A stretch of DNA of 64,000 bases from CAVRZJ01 sp964594125 (GCA_964594125.1 CAZQLL010000015.1:1-64000); one strand, 5' to 3'. Numbered from the stretch's first letter, positions 9,116 to 21,374 are shown. Made by a program: numbers and translations. Notes: generated from the sequence alone by a model not told the origin.

Positions 9116-9877
9116 CTACGCCCCAGCGCGCGCGGGGGAGCCCTGAATGATAGCCCAAAACGACGCGGCGTCAAGGCTGGCGCCGCCGACCAGCGCGCCG
9201 TCGACATCCCCCTGGCCGAGGATCGCGGCCGCGTTGTCGGGCTTGACGCTGCCGCCGTAGAGGATGCGCACCGCCGCTGCGGCGTCCGCCCCGAGCAGCG
9301 CGGCGAGCCGGGCGCGCAGGAAGGCGTGCGCCTCCTGCGCCTGCTCCGGGGTGGCGTTGCGGCCGGTGCCGATCGCCCACACCGGCTCGTACGCGACCGT
9401 GAGAAGCGCCGGGTCGAGGCCGGCGAGCACGGCGCTCTGGCGCTCCAGGACGGCGAACGTCCCGCCCGCCTCGCGCTGCGCGAGCGTCTCGCCGAGGCAG
9501 AAGATCACGGTCAGCCCGGCGCGTTGGGCGGCACGGGCGCGCGCCGCCGCGGTGGCGTCGGTCTCGCCGAAGTACTGCCGGCGCTCCGAATGGCCGACGA
9601 TGGCGAACGTGGCCCCGAGCTCGGCGAGCATCGCCGGGGCGATCTCGCCGGTGAACGCGCCCTTCTCCTCCCAGTGGCAGCTCTGGCCGCCGATCGCGAC
9701 CGGAGACCCCGCCGCGATCATCGCGGCCGCCGGCAGCAGCGTGTACGGCGGGCAAACCACCACCTCCGGGCCGTCGGCGGCGACCCGGCCGACCAGCGCC
9801 TCGAGGTACGCCTGGATCGACGCGACGGTGCCGTGCATCTTCCAGTTGGCGGCGATGCATTGCCGGCGCGCGGACAC
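9116..9877 (-). CDS. tpiA: Triose-phosphate isomerase
   Basis: Interconverts dihydroxyacetone phosphate and glyceraldehyde-3-phosphate in glycolysis. Signatures: NWKMH (catalytic Lys) near the start, GHSERR (catalytic His), AYEPVWAIGTG (catalytic Glu) and YGGSVKP (phosphate loop). The length of 253 residues is normal. The start is a GTG at 9877 with GGAGG seven bases ahead; another GTG six bases upstream, overlapping the pgk stop as GTGA, is possible. Translational coupling to pgk is therefore likely. secG follows 16 bases after the stop. Confidence 0.96.
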   Translation of the reverse strand: MSARRQCIAANWKMHGTVASIQAYLEALVGRVAADGPEVVVCPPYTLLPAAAMIAAGSPVAIGGQSCHWEEKGAFTGEIAPAMLAELGATFAIVGHSERRQYFGETDATAAARARAAQRAGLTVIFCLGETLAQREAGGTFAVLERQSAVLAGLDPALLTVAYEPVWAIGTGRNATPEQAQEAHAFLRARLAALLGADAAAAVRILYGGSVKPDNAAAILGQGDVDGALVGGASLDAASFWAIIQGSPARAGA

Positions 9878-9879
9878 GC

Positions 9880-11055
9880 TCACGCCTCCAGCGCCGCGAT
9901 GCCCGGCAGCACGTCCCCGGCGAGGAACTCCAGCGACGCGCCGCCGCCGGTGGAGACGTGCGACAGCTTCGCCGCCACGCCGGCCTGCTGCACCGCCGCC
10001 ACGCTCTCGCCGCCGCCGACAACGGAGAACGCCGGCGACTCGGCGAGCGCCCTGGCGATCGCCATCGTCCCGGCGGCGAACGCCTCCTTCTCGAAGACGC
10101 CGGCCGGCCCGTTCCAGAACACGGTCTTCGCGGCGGCGAGCAGCCCCCCGATGCGCGCGCGGGTGTCGGGGCCGATGTCGAGGATCATCTCGTCGGCGCC
10201 CACCGCGGCCACGGGAACGACCCGTCCGGGGGCGTCGAGCCCCGCGGCGACCACGGCGTCGGACGGCAGCACGACGGCGACGCCGCGCGAGTCCGCCTTG
10301 GCCAGCACCTCGCGGGCGGTGGCGAGCAGCTCCGGCTCGACCAGCGACTTCCCGACCGCGAGCCCCTGAGCGAGCAGGAAGGTGTTGGCCATGCCGCCGA
10401 CCAGCACCACGGTGTCGGCCTTGGCCAGGAGCGCCTCGAGCGTCTGCAGCTTGCCGGAGATCTTGGCGCCGCCGACCACCGCCACGAACGGCCGCTCGGC
10501 GTGGTCGCGCACGCGGGTGAGCGCCGCCACCTCGCGCGCCATCAGCGGCCCGGCGGCGCGCGCCGCGAAGTGCGCCGCCACCCCGGCGGTCGAGGCGTGC
10601 GCACGGTGGGCGGAGCCGAACGCGTCGTTGACGTAGACGTCGGCGAGGGCGGCGAGGGCGGCGCACAGCGCCGGGTCGTTCTTCTCCTCGCCCGCTTCGA
10701 AGCGCAGGTTGTCGAGCAGCAGCACGTCGCCCGGCCTCGCCGCGGCGGCCGCGGCGCGCGCCTGCTCGCCGACCACGTCGGGGACGAACGTCACCGGGCG
10801 GCCGACGAGGCGCGCCAGCACCGGGGCGACCGGCGCCAGCGACAGCGCCGGGTCGTACTTCCCCTTGGCGCGGCCGAGGTGCGAGCAGGCGATGACTGCG
10901 GCGCCCCGCTCGGCGAGCGCGCGCACGGTCGGCGCCGCCTCGCGCACCCGCGTCTCGTCGCGCACCGCGCCGTCCTTCAGCGGGACGTTGAGGTCGAGCC
11001 GGAGGAGGACGCGCTTCGCCTCGACGTCGAGGTGCTCCATCCGCAGCAGCGCCAT
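9880..11055 (-). CDS. pgk: Phosphoglycerate kinase
   Basis: Makes ATP from 1,3-bisphosphoglycerate. Seen: RLDLNVP near residue 19, SHLGRAKGKYDP (substrate loop), LLLDNLRFEAGEEKND, VVGGAKISGKLQTLEAL (nucleotide site), FWNGPAGVFE and a C-terminal STGGGASLEFLAG. One small deviation is GGGES instead of the usual GGGDS in the hinge-side loop. The length of 391 residues is typical. Second gene of the gap-pgk-tpiA-secG operon, 12 bases after gap, overlapping or abutting tpiA. Confidence 0.97.
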   Translation of the reverse strand: MALLRMEHLDVEAKRVLLRLDLNVPLKDGAVRDETRVREAAPTVRALAERGAAVIACSHLGRAKGKYDPALSLAPVAPVLARLVGRPVTFVPDVVGEQARAAAAAARPGDVLLLDNLRFEAGEEKNDPALCAALAALADVYVNDAFGSAHRAHASTAGVAAHFAARAAGPLMAREVAALTRVRDHAERPFVAVVGGAKISGKLQTLEALLAKADTVVLVGGMANTFLLAQGLAVGKSLVEPELLATAREVLAKADSRGVAVVLPSDAVVAAGLDAPGRVVPVAAVGADEMILDIGPDTRARIGGLLAAAKTVFWNGPAGVFEKEAFAAGTMAIARALAESPAFSVVGGGESVAAVQQAGVAAKLSHVSTGGGASLEFLAGDVLPGIAALEA

Positions 11056-11067
11056 GTCAGCCTCCGG

Positions 11068-12066
<999 letters not shown>

Positions 12067-12091
12067 GGAAGCCTCCCTTTCGCGGGCGGAA

Positions 12092-12097
12092 AGTATA
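12092..12097 (-). promoter_or_regulatory. Extended -10 element of the glycolytic operon
   Basis: On the minus strand the sequence reads TTGGTATACTTT. TATACT is preceded by TG one base away, an extended -10 that needs little -35 help. It is the only AT-rich spot between gap and the divergent mtnA gene. Confidence 0.5.
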
Positions 12098-12221
12098 CCA
12101 AGCGGCGGCCTCCGGCGGCCAGCCCCGGAGCGACCGCAAGATTCCCCTGCTGCGTCGCTTGCGAGGGAAGGCGCCGGCACGATGCGCACCGCTGAGTGGC
12201 GCGCTGCGCTACGATGCGCGG

Positions 12222-13247
12222 GTGAGCGAGGTACGGACCGAGATCGCCGCGGTACGCTGGCGCGACGGGCTGGAGCTGCTCGACCAGCGGCGTCTGCCCG
12301 GCGAGGAGCGCTGGCTCGCGGTGCCCGGCGTCGCCGCCGCGATCCGCCTGATCCGCGCGCTGGCGGTGCGCGGCGCGCCGGCGATCGGCCTGGTCGCCGC
12401 CTACGCGCTCGCGGCCGAGGCGCGCGCCAACCCCGAGCTTGCGCGCCTGCGCCGCCTGGCGCGCCGCCTCGCCGCCGCCCGCCCCACCGCGACCAACCTG
12501 GCGCGCGCCGTGGTCGACGCCATGGCCGCCGCCGAGTCGGCGCCGACCGGGAAGCGCGCCGCCGCCGTGCTGGCCGAGGCGCGGCGGCAGCACGCGGACG
12601 ACGCCGCCGCCTGCCTGGCGATCGGCGAGCAAGGCGCCGCCGTGCTGCCCGCCGGTCCGCTGGCCGTGCTCACCCACTGCAACGCCGGGGCGCTCGCCAC
12701 CGGCGGCATCGGCACCGCGCTCGGCGTGGTGCGGGTGCTGCACGCGCGGGGGCGGCTCGCGCGCCTGTACGCCTGCGAGGCGCGCCCGGTGCTGCAGGGC
12801 GCGCGCCTGACCGTGTGGGAGGCGGTGCGCGACGGCATTCCGGCGACGCTGCTGCCCGACAGCGCGGCGGCGTCGCTGCTGGCGAGCGGCGTCATCGGCG
12901 CGGTGGTGGTCGGCGCCGACCGCATCGCCGCCGACGGCGCCGTCGCCAACAAGGTGGGGACATACCCGCTGGCGGTGCTCGCCGCTCGCCACCGCGTGCC
13001 GTTCGTGGTCGCCGCGCCGGTCACCACGTTCGACCTGGCCTGCCCGGACGGACGCTCCATCCCGATCGAGCAGCGCGCCGCCGACGAGGTGCGCCGCGTG
13101 CGCGGACGACTGGTCGCGCCCGCCGCGATCGACGTCTTCAACCCCGCGTTCGACGTCACCCCGCCGGAGCTCGTCTGGGCGATCGTCTCCGAGCGCGGCG
13201 CCGCCCGCCCGGTCACCGAGGAGTCGGTCGCACGGATCGCCACATGA
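12222..13247 (+). CDS. mtnA: S-methyl-5-thioribose-1-phosphate isomerase
   Basis: Methionine salvage enzyme that converts methylthioribose-1-phosphate to the ribulose form. Signatures: RGAPAIG (residues 50-56), THCNAGALATGG with catalytic C153, and GADRIAADG with D233. The C-to-D spacing of 80 matches the well-studied Bacillus enzyme (160/240). The protein starts at a GTG at 12222, giving 341 residues, the usual length; the reading frame upstream overlaps the gap promoter and is not coding. No other salvage gene is adjacent. The related eIF2B-like subunits lack the Cys/Asp pair, so the isomerase assignment is sound. Confidence 0.93.
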   Translation: MSEVRTEIAAVRWRDGLELLDQRRLPGEERWLAVPGVAAAIRLIRALAVRGAPAIGLVAAYALAAEARANPELARLRRLARRLAAARPTATNLARAVVDAMAAAESAPTGKRAAAVLAEARRQHADDAAACLAIGEQGAAVLPAGPLAVLTHCNAGALATGGIGTALGVVRVLHARGRLARLYACEARPVLQGARLTVWEAVRDGIPATLLPDSAAASLLASGVIGAVVVGADRIAADGAVANKVGTYPLAVLAARHRVPFVVAAPVTTFDLACPDGRSIPIEQRAADEVRRVRGRLVAPAAIDVFNPAFDVTPPELVWAIVSERGAARPVTEESVARIAT

Positions 13248-13249
13248 GC

Positions 13250-13353
13250 GCCGGCCCCACACCCGGGCTGCCCGGGGGGCCGGATGTGGGGCGCGGGCTC
13301 CGCGCACGCTGGTCCGGTCCAGCGTTCCTGCACCAGCCGGCGCGGAGCGCCGC
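13250..13353. repeat. Intergenic repeat family A, third unit
   Basis: Shares CCGGATGTGGGGCGCG, GCTCCGCGC and the ending CACCAGCCGGCGCGGAGCGCC with the units at 6741-6895. It fills the gap between mtnA and tsaD. Confidence 0.65.
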
Positions 13354-13395
13354 CACCGGGCACCAGGCGCTCGCGGGATCGACAGGATCGACGGC

Positions 13396-14511
13396 GTGAC
13401 GCACCCGTCCTGCGCCGTGTGCCTCGCGCCGTACCTCACCCTCGGGATCGAGACGTCCTGCGACGAGACGGCGGTGGCGATCCTTGCCGGCGACGGCTCG
13501 GCGCTCTGCTCGCTGGTGAGCTCGCAGGTGGCGGCGCACGCGCCGTACCTCGGCGTGGTGCCGGAGATCGCCGCGCGCCACCATCTCGAGGCGCTGCCGA
13601 AGCTGCTCGCCGAGGCCGAGCGTCGGGCGCCGCTGTCCGAGGTCGGGCTGGTCGCGGTGACGCGCGGCCCGGGGCTGATCGGCTCGCTGCTGGTCGGCAC
13701 CTGCTTCGCCTCGGCGTACGCCTGGGCGCGCGCGCTGCCGCTGGTGGGGGTGGACCACCTCGAGGGGCACCTGGTGTCGCCGTTCATCGCCCTCGACGGC
13801 ACGCCGGCACGGCCCGTGCCGGAGCCGGCGCTCACCCTCGTGGTCTCGGGCGGACACTCGTCCTTCTTCCTGCTCGCGGAGGGCGTCGCGCGCCCGCTCA
13901 ACCGCACCCGCGACGACGCCGCCGGCGAGGTGTTCGACAAGCTCGCGGCGGCGCTCGGCCTCGGCTACCCCGGCGGGCCGGTCGTCGATCGCCTGGCCGA
14001 AGCAGGCGACCCGTCGGCGTTCACGTTCTCGGCGCCGCGCATCAAGGACCCGAGCGGGGCCCGGGACTACTCGTTCTCGGGGCTCAAGACCGCGGCGATC
14101 CGCATCGCCGCCGAGCGCGGCCTGACGCCGCTCGCCGACCCCGCCGCGCCGCCGCAGATCGCCCGCGACCTGCTCGCCTCGTTCCGCCGCACGGTCGCGG
14201 ACTGGCTGCTGGCGCCGCTCGACGAGCTCGTGGCCGAGCACCGCCCGGCGGTGGTCGCGGTCTCCGGCGGCGTCGCCGCCAACCTCGAGCTGCGTCGCCG
14301 ACTGCTCGACTGGGGAGAGCAGAACGGCGTCCCGGTCGTGCTGCCGCCGGTCGCACTCACCACCGACAACGCCGCGATGATCGCGCGCGCCGGCCAGCTT
14401 CGCGCCGCCCGCGGGGAGCTCGACGACCCCCGCTCGCTGCGCGCCTACCCGCGCGCCCCCTGGAAGGCCGGCGCAGACTCCCGCGGGCGGCCGGTCTTTC
14501 GGTCGTTGTAG
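13396..14511 (+). CDS. tsaD: tRNA N6-adenosine threonylcarbamoyltransferase TsaD
   Basis: Transfers the threonylcarbamoyl group to A37 of ANN-decoding tRNAs, with TsaB, TsaC and TsaE. ASKHA fold: GIETSCDETAVAI at the N terminus, the metal-binding H121-x3-H125 (DHLEGH), VSGGHSS, and the Gly-rich VSGGVAANLELR region. GTG start at 13396. The first 12 residues (with C6 and C9) are an extra extension before the conserved LTLGIETS, so the true start could be later, although no better start codon is visible. The gene stands alone between mtnA and lepA. Confidence 0.94.
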   Translation: MTHPSCAVCLAPYLTLGIETSCDETAVAILAGDGSALCSLVSSQVAAHAPYLGVVPEIAARHHLEALPKLLAEAERRAPLSEVGLVAVTRGPGLIGSLLVGTCFASAYAWARALPLVGVDHLEGHLVSPFIALDGTPARPVPEPALTLVVSGGHSSFFLLAEGVARPLNRTRDDAAGEVFDKLAAALGLGYPGGPVVDRLAEAGDPSAFTFSAPRIKDPSGARDYSFSGLKTAAIRIAAERGLTPLADPAAPPQIARDLLASFRRTVADWLLAPLDELVAEHRPAVVAVSGGVAANLELRRRLLDWGEQNGVPVVLPPVALTTDNAAMIARAGQLRAARGELDDPRSLRAYPRAPWKAGADSRGRPVFRSL

Positions 14512-14560
14512 CCGGCACGCCGTCGCAGGGACGTCGCTCCCCATGAGACGAGAAACGGCG

Positions 14561-14578
14561 GGCCCGGGGCGCCGGGCC
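14561..14578 (+). terminator. GC hairpin after tsaD
   Basis: GGCCCGG pairs with CCGGGCC around a GGCG loop, 50 bases past the stop. There is no U-tract, so intrinsic termination is uncertain. Confidence 0.3.
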
Positions 14579-14615
14579 TGCTGACGGCGCCCCGGAGCGC
14601 GCCTCTAACATTGTG

Positions 14616-14621
14616 TACAAT
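14616..14621 (+). promoter_or_regulatory. Candidate -10 element of lepA-lepB
   Basis: TACAAT in the AT-rich stretch ACATTGTGTACAATCAC, 36 bases before the lepA start. No clear -35 is seen. Confidence 0.4.
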
Positions 14622-14656
14622 CACAAGTTCGCGCGGCACGCGTGGCGGGAGAGGGA

Positions 14657-16452
<1,796 letters not shown>

Positions 16453-16456
<4 letters not shown>

Positions 16457-17151
16457 TGGCCAAGGGGCACTGGTTCCGCGAGTACTACGAGGCGATCCTG
16501 GTGGCGGTGATCTTCACGCTGTTCGCGCGCACGTTCGTGGCGCAGGCGTTCAAGATCCCGACCGGCTCGATGGAGGACAACCTCCTCGTCGGCGACCATC
16601 TGTTCGTCAACAAGTTCATCTACGCGCCGCACTGGAGCACGCCGCTGCACGCCCTGATGCCGTACCGCGACGTGCGGCGCGGCGACGTCGTCGTCTTCAA
16701 GTACCCGCAGGACCCCGAGCGCGACTTCATCAAACGCGCGGTGGCGATCGGCGGCGACCTCATCGAGGTGCGGGCGAAGAACGTCACCGTCAACGGCCGC
16801 GCCGAGGTCAACCCGCAGGTCGTGCACAAGGACCCGCAGACCTACCCCGATTCGCCGCTGCTGCCGCCCTCGACCCGCAGCCGCGACAACTTCGGCCCCA
16901 GCCGGGTGCCGCCCGGCACCGTGTTCTGCATGGGCGACAACCGCGACAACTCGTATGACTCGCGCTTCTGGGGAGCGGTGCCGCGCACCTACTTCAAGGG
17001 CCGCGCGGTGTTCATCTACTGGTCGTACCAGGCGGCGCCCAACTCCCACGAGTGGCGCGGGTGGTGGGAACGGGTGCGCCAGCTCGCGTCGGTGGCGCTC
17101 AACTTCTTCTCGCGCACGCGCTGGGAGCGCTCGTTCTCGCTCGTGCGCTAA
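16453..17151 (+). CDS. lepB: Signal peptidase I
   Basis: Membrane Ser-Lys protease that removes Sec and Tat signal peptides. One N-terminal transmembrane segment (about residues 13-32) is followed by the catalytic PTGSM (S39), RGDVVVFKYP, DFIKRAVAIGGD (K94) and MGDNRDNSYDSR. The length of 232 residues is normal for a single-span Gram-negative-type enzyme. It starts within the lepA stop codon (ATGA), with GGAG seven bases ahead, so it is translationally coupled. lepA-lepB order is widespread. Confidence 0.96.
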
Positions 17152-17223
17152 CATCAGCGGCAGCGGGCGCGACGCGCGCGCCGCGCTGTCCGAAGCGGCC
17201 TGGAGCGCCGCGGGGAGGCGACG

Positions 17224-17589
17224 ATGGCACGACGGCACGAGCGGGGAACCAGCAACGTAGGGTGCGCGGTGGGCCTTCTGGTTCTGGCGATGGCGGTCGT
17301 CGTCCTCGTCAAGGCCGTGCCGGTGATCATCGCGGTCGGCGAGCTCACCGACTTCGCCGAGCGCCAGGTGCAGATGGCCTCGTTGCCGCGCCACTCCGAC
17401 GAGGAGATCCTCAGGGCGGTGCTGTACAAGGCGCAGCAGCTCCACATCCCGCTCGGCGAGGAGCAGGTGAAGGTGTGGCGCGACAGCCGCGAGGCTCACC
17501 TGACGATGTCGACCACGGTGCCGGTCGCGGTGCCGTTCTACACCTACGAGTGGAAGGTGGTGCGCGCCTTCGACCGGCCTTTGTTCTAG
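17224..17589 (+). CDS. Small single-span membrane protein downstream of lepB
   Basis: 121 residues with one transmembrane helix (about residues 12-37, GCAVGLLVLAMAVVVLVK), followed by an 80-residue extracytoplasmic domain. GGGGAGGCGACG precedes the ATG. Location after lepB and the one-helix-plus-small-domain layout resemble the DUF4845 proteins that follow lepB in proteobacteria, but the similarity is from memory and weak. No function is claimed. It is probably part of the lepA-lepB transcript. Confidence 0.75.
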   Translation: MARRHERGTSNVGCAVGLLVLAMAVVVLVKAVPVIIAVGELTDFAERQVQMASLPRHSDEEILRAVLYKAQQLHIPLGEEQVKVWRDSREAHLTMSTTVPVAVPFYTYEWKVVRAFDRPLF

Positions 17590-17824
17590 CCGACCCGCAA
17601 CGTCGCGCCCTGCGGCGATCGCAGGAGCCACGGAGCGCCGGGAGGGCCGGCGCCCTCGCCGGCCCGGTCGTGCGGCGCGGGCGAGGGCGCCCGCGCCCCC
17701 AAAGAGGGTTCCGCGGTCCGGTGGTCGCCGAGCGCCGCAGCTCAACGGGCTCTATGGCACCGTGTGCGAGGCGAGCCGGGCAGTAGGTGGCGCGGGGACC
17801 GCGATGTGAGCTAGCCTCGCGCGC
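17590..17824. repeat. Gap with repeat family B (17641-17697)
   Basis: Bases 17641-17666 are an exact reverse complement of 21733-21758 (26 bases). A second block at about 17672-17694 matches the reverse complement of about 21703-21724 with one difference. Both blocks and their spacing are preserved, so this is one element in opposite orientations. No gene is seen. Confidence 0.7.
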
Positions 17825-19414
17825 ATGAGCCCGGCCCTTGCGCACCTGTTCCGCCGCAAGCCGCTTTCCGACCTCCAGCACGACCGCGAGACCACCCGCC
17901 TGCGCCGCACGCTCGGCACCGGCGACCTCGTCGCCCTCGGCATCGGCGCGATCATCGGCGCCGGCATCTTCTCGACGATCGGGACGGCGGCCGCAGGCAA
18001 CCTCGCCGACGGGCGCGTCGCGGCCGGTCCGGCGCTGGTCCTCTCCTTCGTGCTGGTGGCGATCGCCTGCGGCTTCACGGCGCTGTGCTACGCCGAGATG
18101 GCGTCGATGATCCCGGTGTCGGGATCGGCGTACACCTACGCGTACGCGACGATGGGCGAGCTGGTGGCGTGGATCGTCGGCTGGGACCTGCTGCTGGAGT
18201 ACGCCGTCTCCAACGTCGCGGTGGCGATCTCGTGGGGCGACTACGCGCGCAGCTTCCTCGCCAACGTGCTCGGCGTGCACATCCCCGGCTGGCTGGCGAC
18301 CGACCCGCGCACCGCGCTGACGCTGGCCGCCGGCGCCGCGCCGATGGGCCTGTCGGAGAAGCTCGCGGCGCTCGCGCAGGCGAAGGCGGGGGCGGTCGAC
18401 GGGGCGGCGCAGTTCGCGTGCTGGGACGTGCTCGCGAGCGCGCCGACGGTCGCCGGGTTCCCGGTGACGATCAACCTGCTGGCGGTGGCGATCACGCTGG
18501 TGATCACCTGGCTGGTGTGGATCGGCATCAGGGAGAGCTCGCGCGCCAACGCGATCATGGTGGTGGTCAAGGTGGCGATCCTGCTGCTCGTGGCCGGCGT
18601 CGGGATCGCGTTCGTCAAGGGCTCCAACTGGGTGCCGTTCTCACCCAACGGGTGGGCGGGCGTACAGGCCGGCGCGGCGATCATCTTCTTCGCCTTCATC
18701 GGTTTCGACGCCGTCTCGACGACCGCGGAGGAGTGCCGCGACCCGGGTCGGAACGTGCCCCACGGGATCATCTGGTCGCTGGCGATCTGCACGGTGATCT
18801 ACGTGCTGGTGGCGGCGGTGGTCACCGGGATGGTCCACTACACCGAGCTGGCCGGCAAGGCCGACCCGCTGGCGTACGTTTTCGAGCGCTACGACCTCGG
18901 CTGGTTGGCCGGGATCATCGCCTTCGGCGCGGTGGTCGCCACCACCGCGGCGCTGCTCGTCTACCAGGTCGGGCAGCCGCGCATCTTTCTGGCGATGAGC
19001 CGCGACGGACTGCTCGGCCCGTGGTTCGGGCGGGTCAACGCGAAGCACGGCACGCCCGGCAACGCGACGTGGCTCACAGGCGCGATCGTGGCGATCCCTG
19101 CGGCGCTCGGCAACATCGCCGAGGTGGTCGAGCTCACCAACATCGGGACGCTGTTCGCGTTTGCGCTGGTGTGCGGCTCGGTGCTCATCCTGCGCGTCGT
19201 CAACCCGGACGCGCCGCGTCGTTTCCGCGTGCGCTGGCCGTGGCTGGTGGCCCCCGCTGGCATCCTCGGCTGCGTCTGGATCGCCCGCGGGCTGCCCACG
19301 GTCACGTGGGTGCGCTTCGTGATCTGGATGGCGCTCGGCCTGCTGCTCTACTTCGTCTACGGCCGCCGGCGGTCGGCGCTCCGCCGGAGAGCCGACGCAG
19401 GCGGCGCTTCGTGA
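17825..19414 (+). CDS. APC-superfamily amino-acid permease (cationic amino-acid transporter type)
   Basis: Proton-coupled or exchange transporter of amino acids in the inner membrane. The signature GIGAIIGAGIFSTIG lies at residues 39-53 in the first helix. About 12 to 14 hydrophobic segments follow. The helix-3 region SGSAYTYAYATMGE and the FFAFIGFDAVSTTAEE segment are typical of the CAT (TC 2.A.3.3) branch. The periplasmic loop of about 65 residues between helices 4 and 5 has an insertion with a Cys. It starts at ATG 17825; no clear SD site is visible. It stands alone, so the substrate cannot be inferred. Confidence 0.9.
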   Translation: MSPALAHLFRRKPLSDLQHDRETTRLRRTLGTGDLVALGIGAIIGAGIFSTIGTAAAGNLADGRVAAGPALVLSFVLVAIACGFTALCYAEMASMIPVSGSAYTYAYATMGELVAWIVGWDLLLEYAVSNVAVAISWGDYARSFLANVLGVHIPGWLATDPRTALTLAAGAAPMGLSEKLAALAQAKAGAVDGAAQFACWDVLASAPTVAGFPVTINLLAVAITLVITWLVWIGIRESSRANAIMVVVKVAILLLVAGVGIAFVKGSNWVPFSPNGWAGVQAGAAIIFFAFIGFDAVSTTAEECRDPGRNVPHGIIWSLAICTVIYVLVAAVVTGMVHYTELAGKADPLAYVFERYDLGWLAGIIAFGAVVATTAALLVYQVGQPRIFLAMSRDGLLGPWFGRVNAKHGTPGNATWLTGAIVAIPAALGNIAEVVELTNIGTLFAFALVCGSVLILRVVNPDAPRRFRVRWPWLVAPAGILGCVWIARGLPTVTWVRFVIWMALGLLLYFVYGRRRSALRRRADAGGAS

Positions 19415-19462
19415 CCCAGCCCGAGCCTCTCCTGTCTCGACCGGCGCGCCGAGAGCGGAGGA

Positions 19463-20545
19463 TCAGAAGACGATGTACTCGCCGTTGCGGATGATGCGGG
19501 TGCGGAAGGTGCCGCGCACCGCATTCGCCTCGACGACCTGGATCGGGTTGCCGCGCGCGTACACGATGTCCTGGTGGACCACCGTCTCCGGGCTCGCAAA
19601 CGCCTTCACGCCGACCGTGCCGCCGAGGTGGTCGGAGCGCCCGTACGCCCAGTGGAACCCCGCCTTCTCGTCCTCGAGCACGTTGCCGGTCACCTGCGCC
19701 CAGCGGTTGCAGCCGAACGCCGCCTCGGCGACGTTGCAGCGCGCCGGGTCGGCGGCGAAGTAGACGCGCAGGCGGCGCGCCTCGTCGCCGGGGCCGTCGA
19801 CCTTGACGATGCGGTTGCCGGCGATCTGGAAGAGCACCAGCTCCCTGCCGACGCGGTGCGGGATGGCGCCGGCGGTCAGCGAAGGCACCGCGAGCTGCTC
19901 CCCCTCGTACGGGACGACGAACGTCTCCCCCGACGGCAGGTTGATGACGCGGTCGCCGCGCTTGTGCCGTGGCAGGTAGCCGTCGTCGACCTCCGGCCGG
20001 CGGAACCGCAGGTCGAAGACGCAGCGGTGGCCGGTGGAGAACGACACGTCGAGGCGCTCGGCGTCGAGCAGGATGTCGCGCAGCACGCCGCAGCGATGCG
20101 CCACCTCGCGGTGGTCGGCGGCCAGCGCGGTGAGCTCCATGCGGCGCTCGACCCCGGGCAGCGAGGCGGCGCGGAAGTCCGGCTTGCGGCGGGTGCAGGC
20201 GTCGAGCGCCGCGGTCGCCGAGTACTGGGTGAGGAACACCGCCAGGGTCGACGCCTCGAGCGTCGCCGCGAGGTCGACCTCCGAGCCGCTCATCGTGCCG
20301 CGCGCCGGCAGCTCGCCGCCGTGGACGCCGGTGGCCGGGTAGACGAGCAGCGGATTGACCGCGAAGGCGCGCCCCCGCCCGAGCGCCGCGAACGCCATCT
20401 GCCACTCGGCCGCCATCGAGCGCCGCTCCATCCAGGCGGGCGTGTCCGGCATGCCCTGGCCGGGCGCGTCGCACGCCACCGTCACAACCTCGCCGCGCTC
20501 CGGGGCGAAGACGTCGGTGAGCAGCTTGATCAGGTCAAAGGCCAT
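19463..20545 (-). CDS. M29 aminopeptidase-like protein
   Basis: Resembles thermophilic aminopeptidase T/PepS (family M29) and NicX-type proteins. Recognisable pieces are LPSGETFVVPYEGE (metal-site Glu strand), an E-x-K-AGFHWAYGRSDHLGGTVG block that carries the His and Asp ligands in M29, and a C-terminal HQDIVY. The usual GxNxxxxHIALG spacing is altered (GCNRWAQVTGN), so activity is uncertain. ATG at 20545, 360 residues, weak ribosome site. It is encoded 31 bases after truA on the same strand and may be co-transcribed. A metal-dependent aminopeptidase role is family knowledge, not proven here. Confidence 0.7.
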   Translation of the reverse strand: MAFDLIKLLTDVFAPERGEVVTVACDAPGQGMPDTPAWMERRSMAAEWQMAFAALGRGRAFAVNPLLVYPATGVHGGELPARGTMSGSEVDLAATLEASTLAVFLTQYSATAALDACTRRKPDFRAASLPGVERRMELTALAADHREVAHRCGVLRDILLDAERLDVSFSTGHRCVFDLRFRRPEVDDGYLPRHKRGDRVINLPSGETFVVPYEGEQLAVPSLTAGAIPHRVGRELVLFQIAGNRIVKVDGPGDEARRLRVYFAADPARCNVAEAAFGCNRWAQVTGNVLEDEKAGFHWAYGRSDHLGGTVGVKAFASPETVVHQDIVYARGNPIQVVEANAVRGTFRTRIIRNGEYIVF

Positions 20546-20576
20546 AGCGTCGCCCGTCGCCTCTCGGCCAAGCGTA

Positions 20577-21374
20577 TCACCCCGATCGAGCGACGGCTTC
20601 GGCCGGGACCGCCAGCGGCGCGAGCGCCGGCAGCTCCCACGTCTCGCCGGGGTAGCGCACCGCCTCCAGGAACAGCCCGGCGGCGGGCGCCGCGAGCGCC
20701 GGCGGCGCCGCGGCGCCGGCGAGCCACCGCGGGACGTCGCCGGGGCGCGCCTCGCCGCGCCCGACGACGACCAGCGCGCCGACCATCTTGCGGACTTGGC
20801 TCCACAGAAAATGGCTGGCGACGATGCGGATCTCGACCAAGCTTCCTGCCTCCGCCACTTCGCAGCGCTCCACCTCGACGAGCGTGCTCTCCGCCTCTTG
20901 CGCGCGCCTGGCGAGCGCCGCGAAGTCGTGCCGCCCGACGAACGCGCTCGCCGCCGCCTGCATCGCCGCACCGTCGACGTCGCCGACCCACCAGGTGAAG
21001 CGCTTGCCGAACGCGGAGCGCCGGCGCGCGACCTGGTAGCGGTACGAGCGGGCGATCGCGTCATGGCGCGCGTGGAAGGAGCGCGGCGCCTCGGCAAGGT
21101 CGAGCACCGCGAGATCCGCCGGGAGCGCACGTTCGAGCGCCGCCAGCGCTCGCCGCGGCTCCAGCCGCGCGCGGCAGCGCAGCGACGCCACCTGGCCGAG
21201 CGCGTGCACCCCGGCGTCGGTGCGGCCGGCGCCCTGCAGGTCGATCTGCCGCTCGCCGGCGAGCTCCCGCAGCGCCTCGAGCAGCACCCCCTGCACCGTC
21301 CGCCCGCTCGCCTGCACCTGCCACCCGGCGAACTTCGTCCCGTCGTATTCGATCCGCAGCCGGTAGGTAGGCAT
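20577..21374 (-). CDS. truA: tRNA pseudouridine synthase A
   Basis: Makes pseudouridine at positions 38-40 of the tRNA anticodon stem. Catalytic D53 lies in AGRTDAGVHALGQV. RIEYDGTKFAGWQ at the N terminus, HARHDAIARSYRY and FLWSQVRKMVG are the other conserved blocks. 265 residues, normal. The ATG at 21374 has no obvious strong site. Confidence 0.95.
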   Translation of the reverse strand: MPTYRLRIEYDGTKFAGWQVQASGRTVQGVLLEALRELAGERQIDLQGAGRTDAGVHALGQVASLRCRARLEPRRALAALERALPADLAVLDLAEAPRSFHARHDAIARSYRYQVARRRSAFGKRFTWWVGDVDGAAMQAAASAFVGRHDFAALARRAQEAESTLVEVERCEVAEAGSLVEIRIVASHFLWSQVRKMVGALVVVGRGEARPGDVPRWLAGAAAPPALAAPAAGLFLEAVRYPGETWELPALAPLAVPAEAVARSG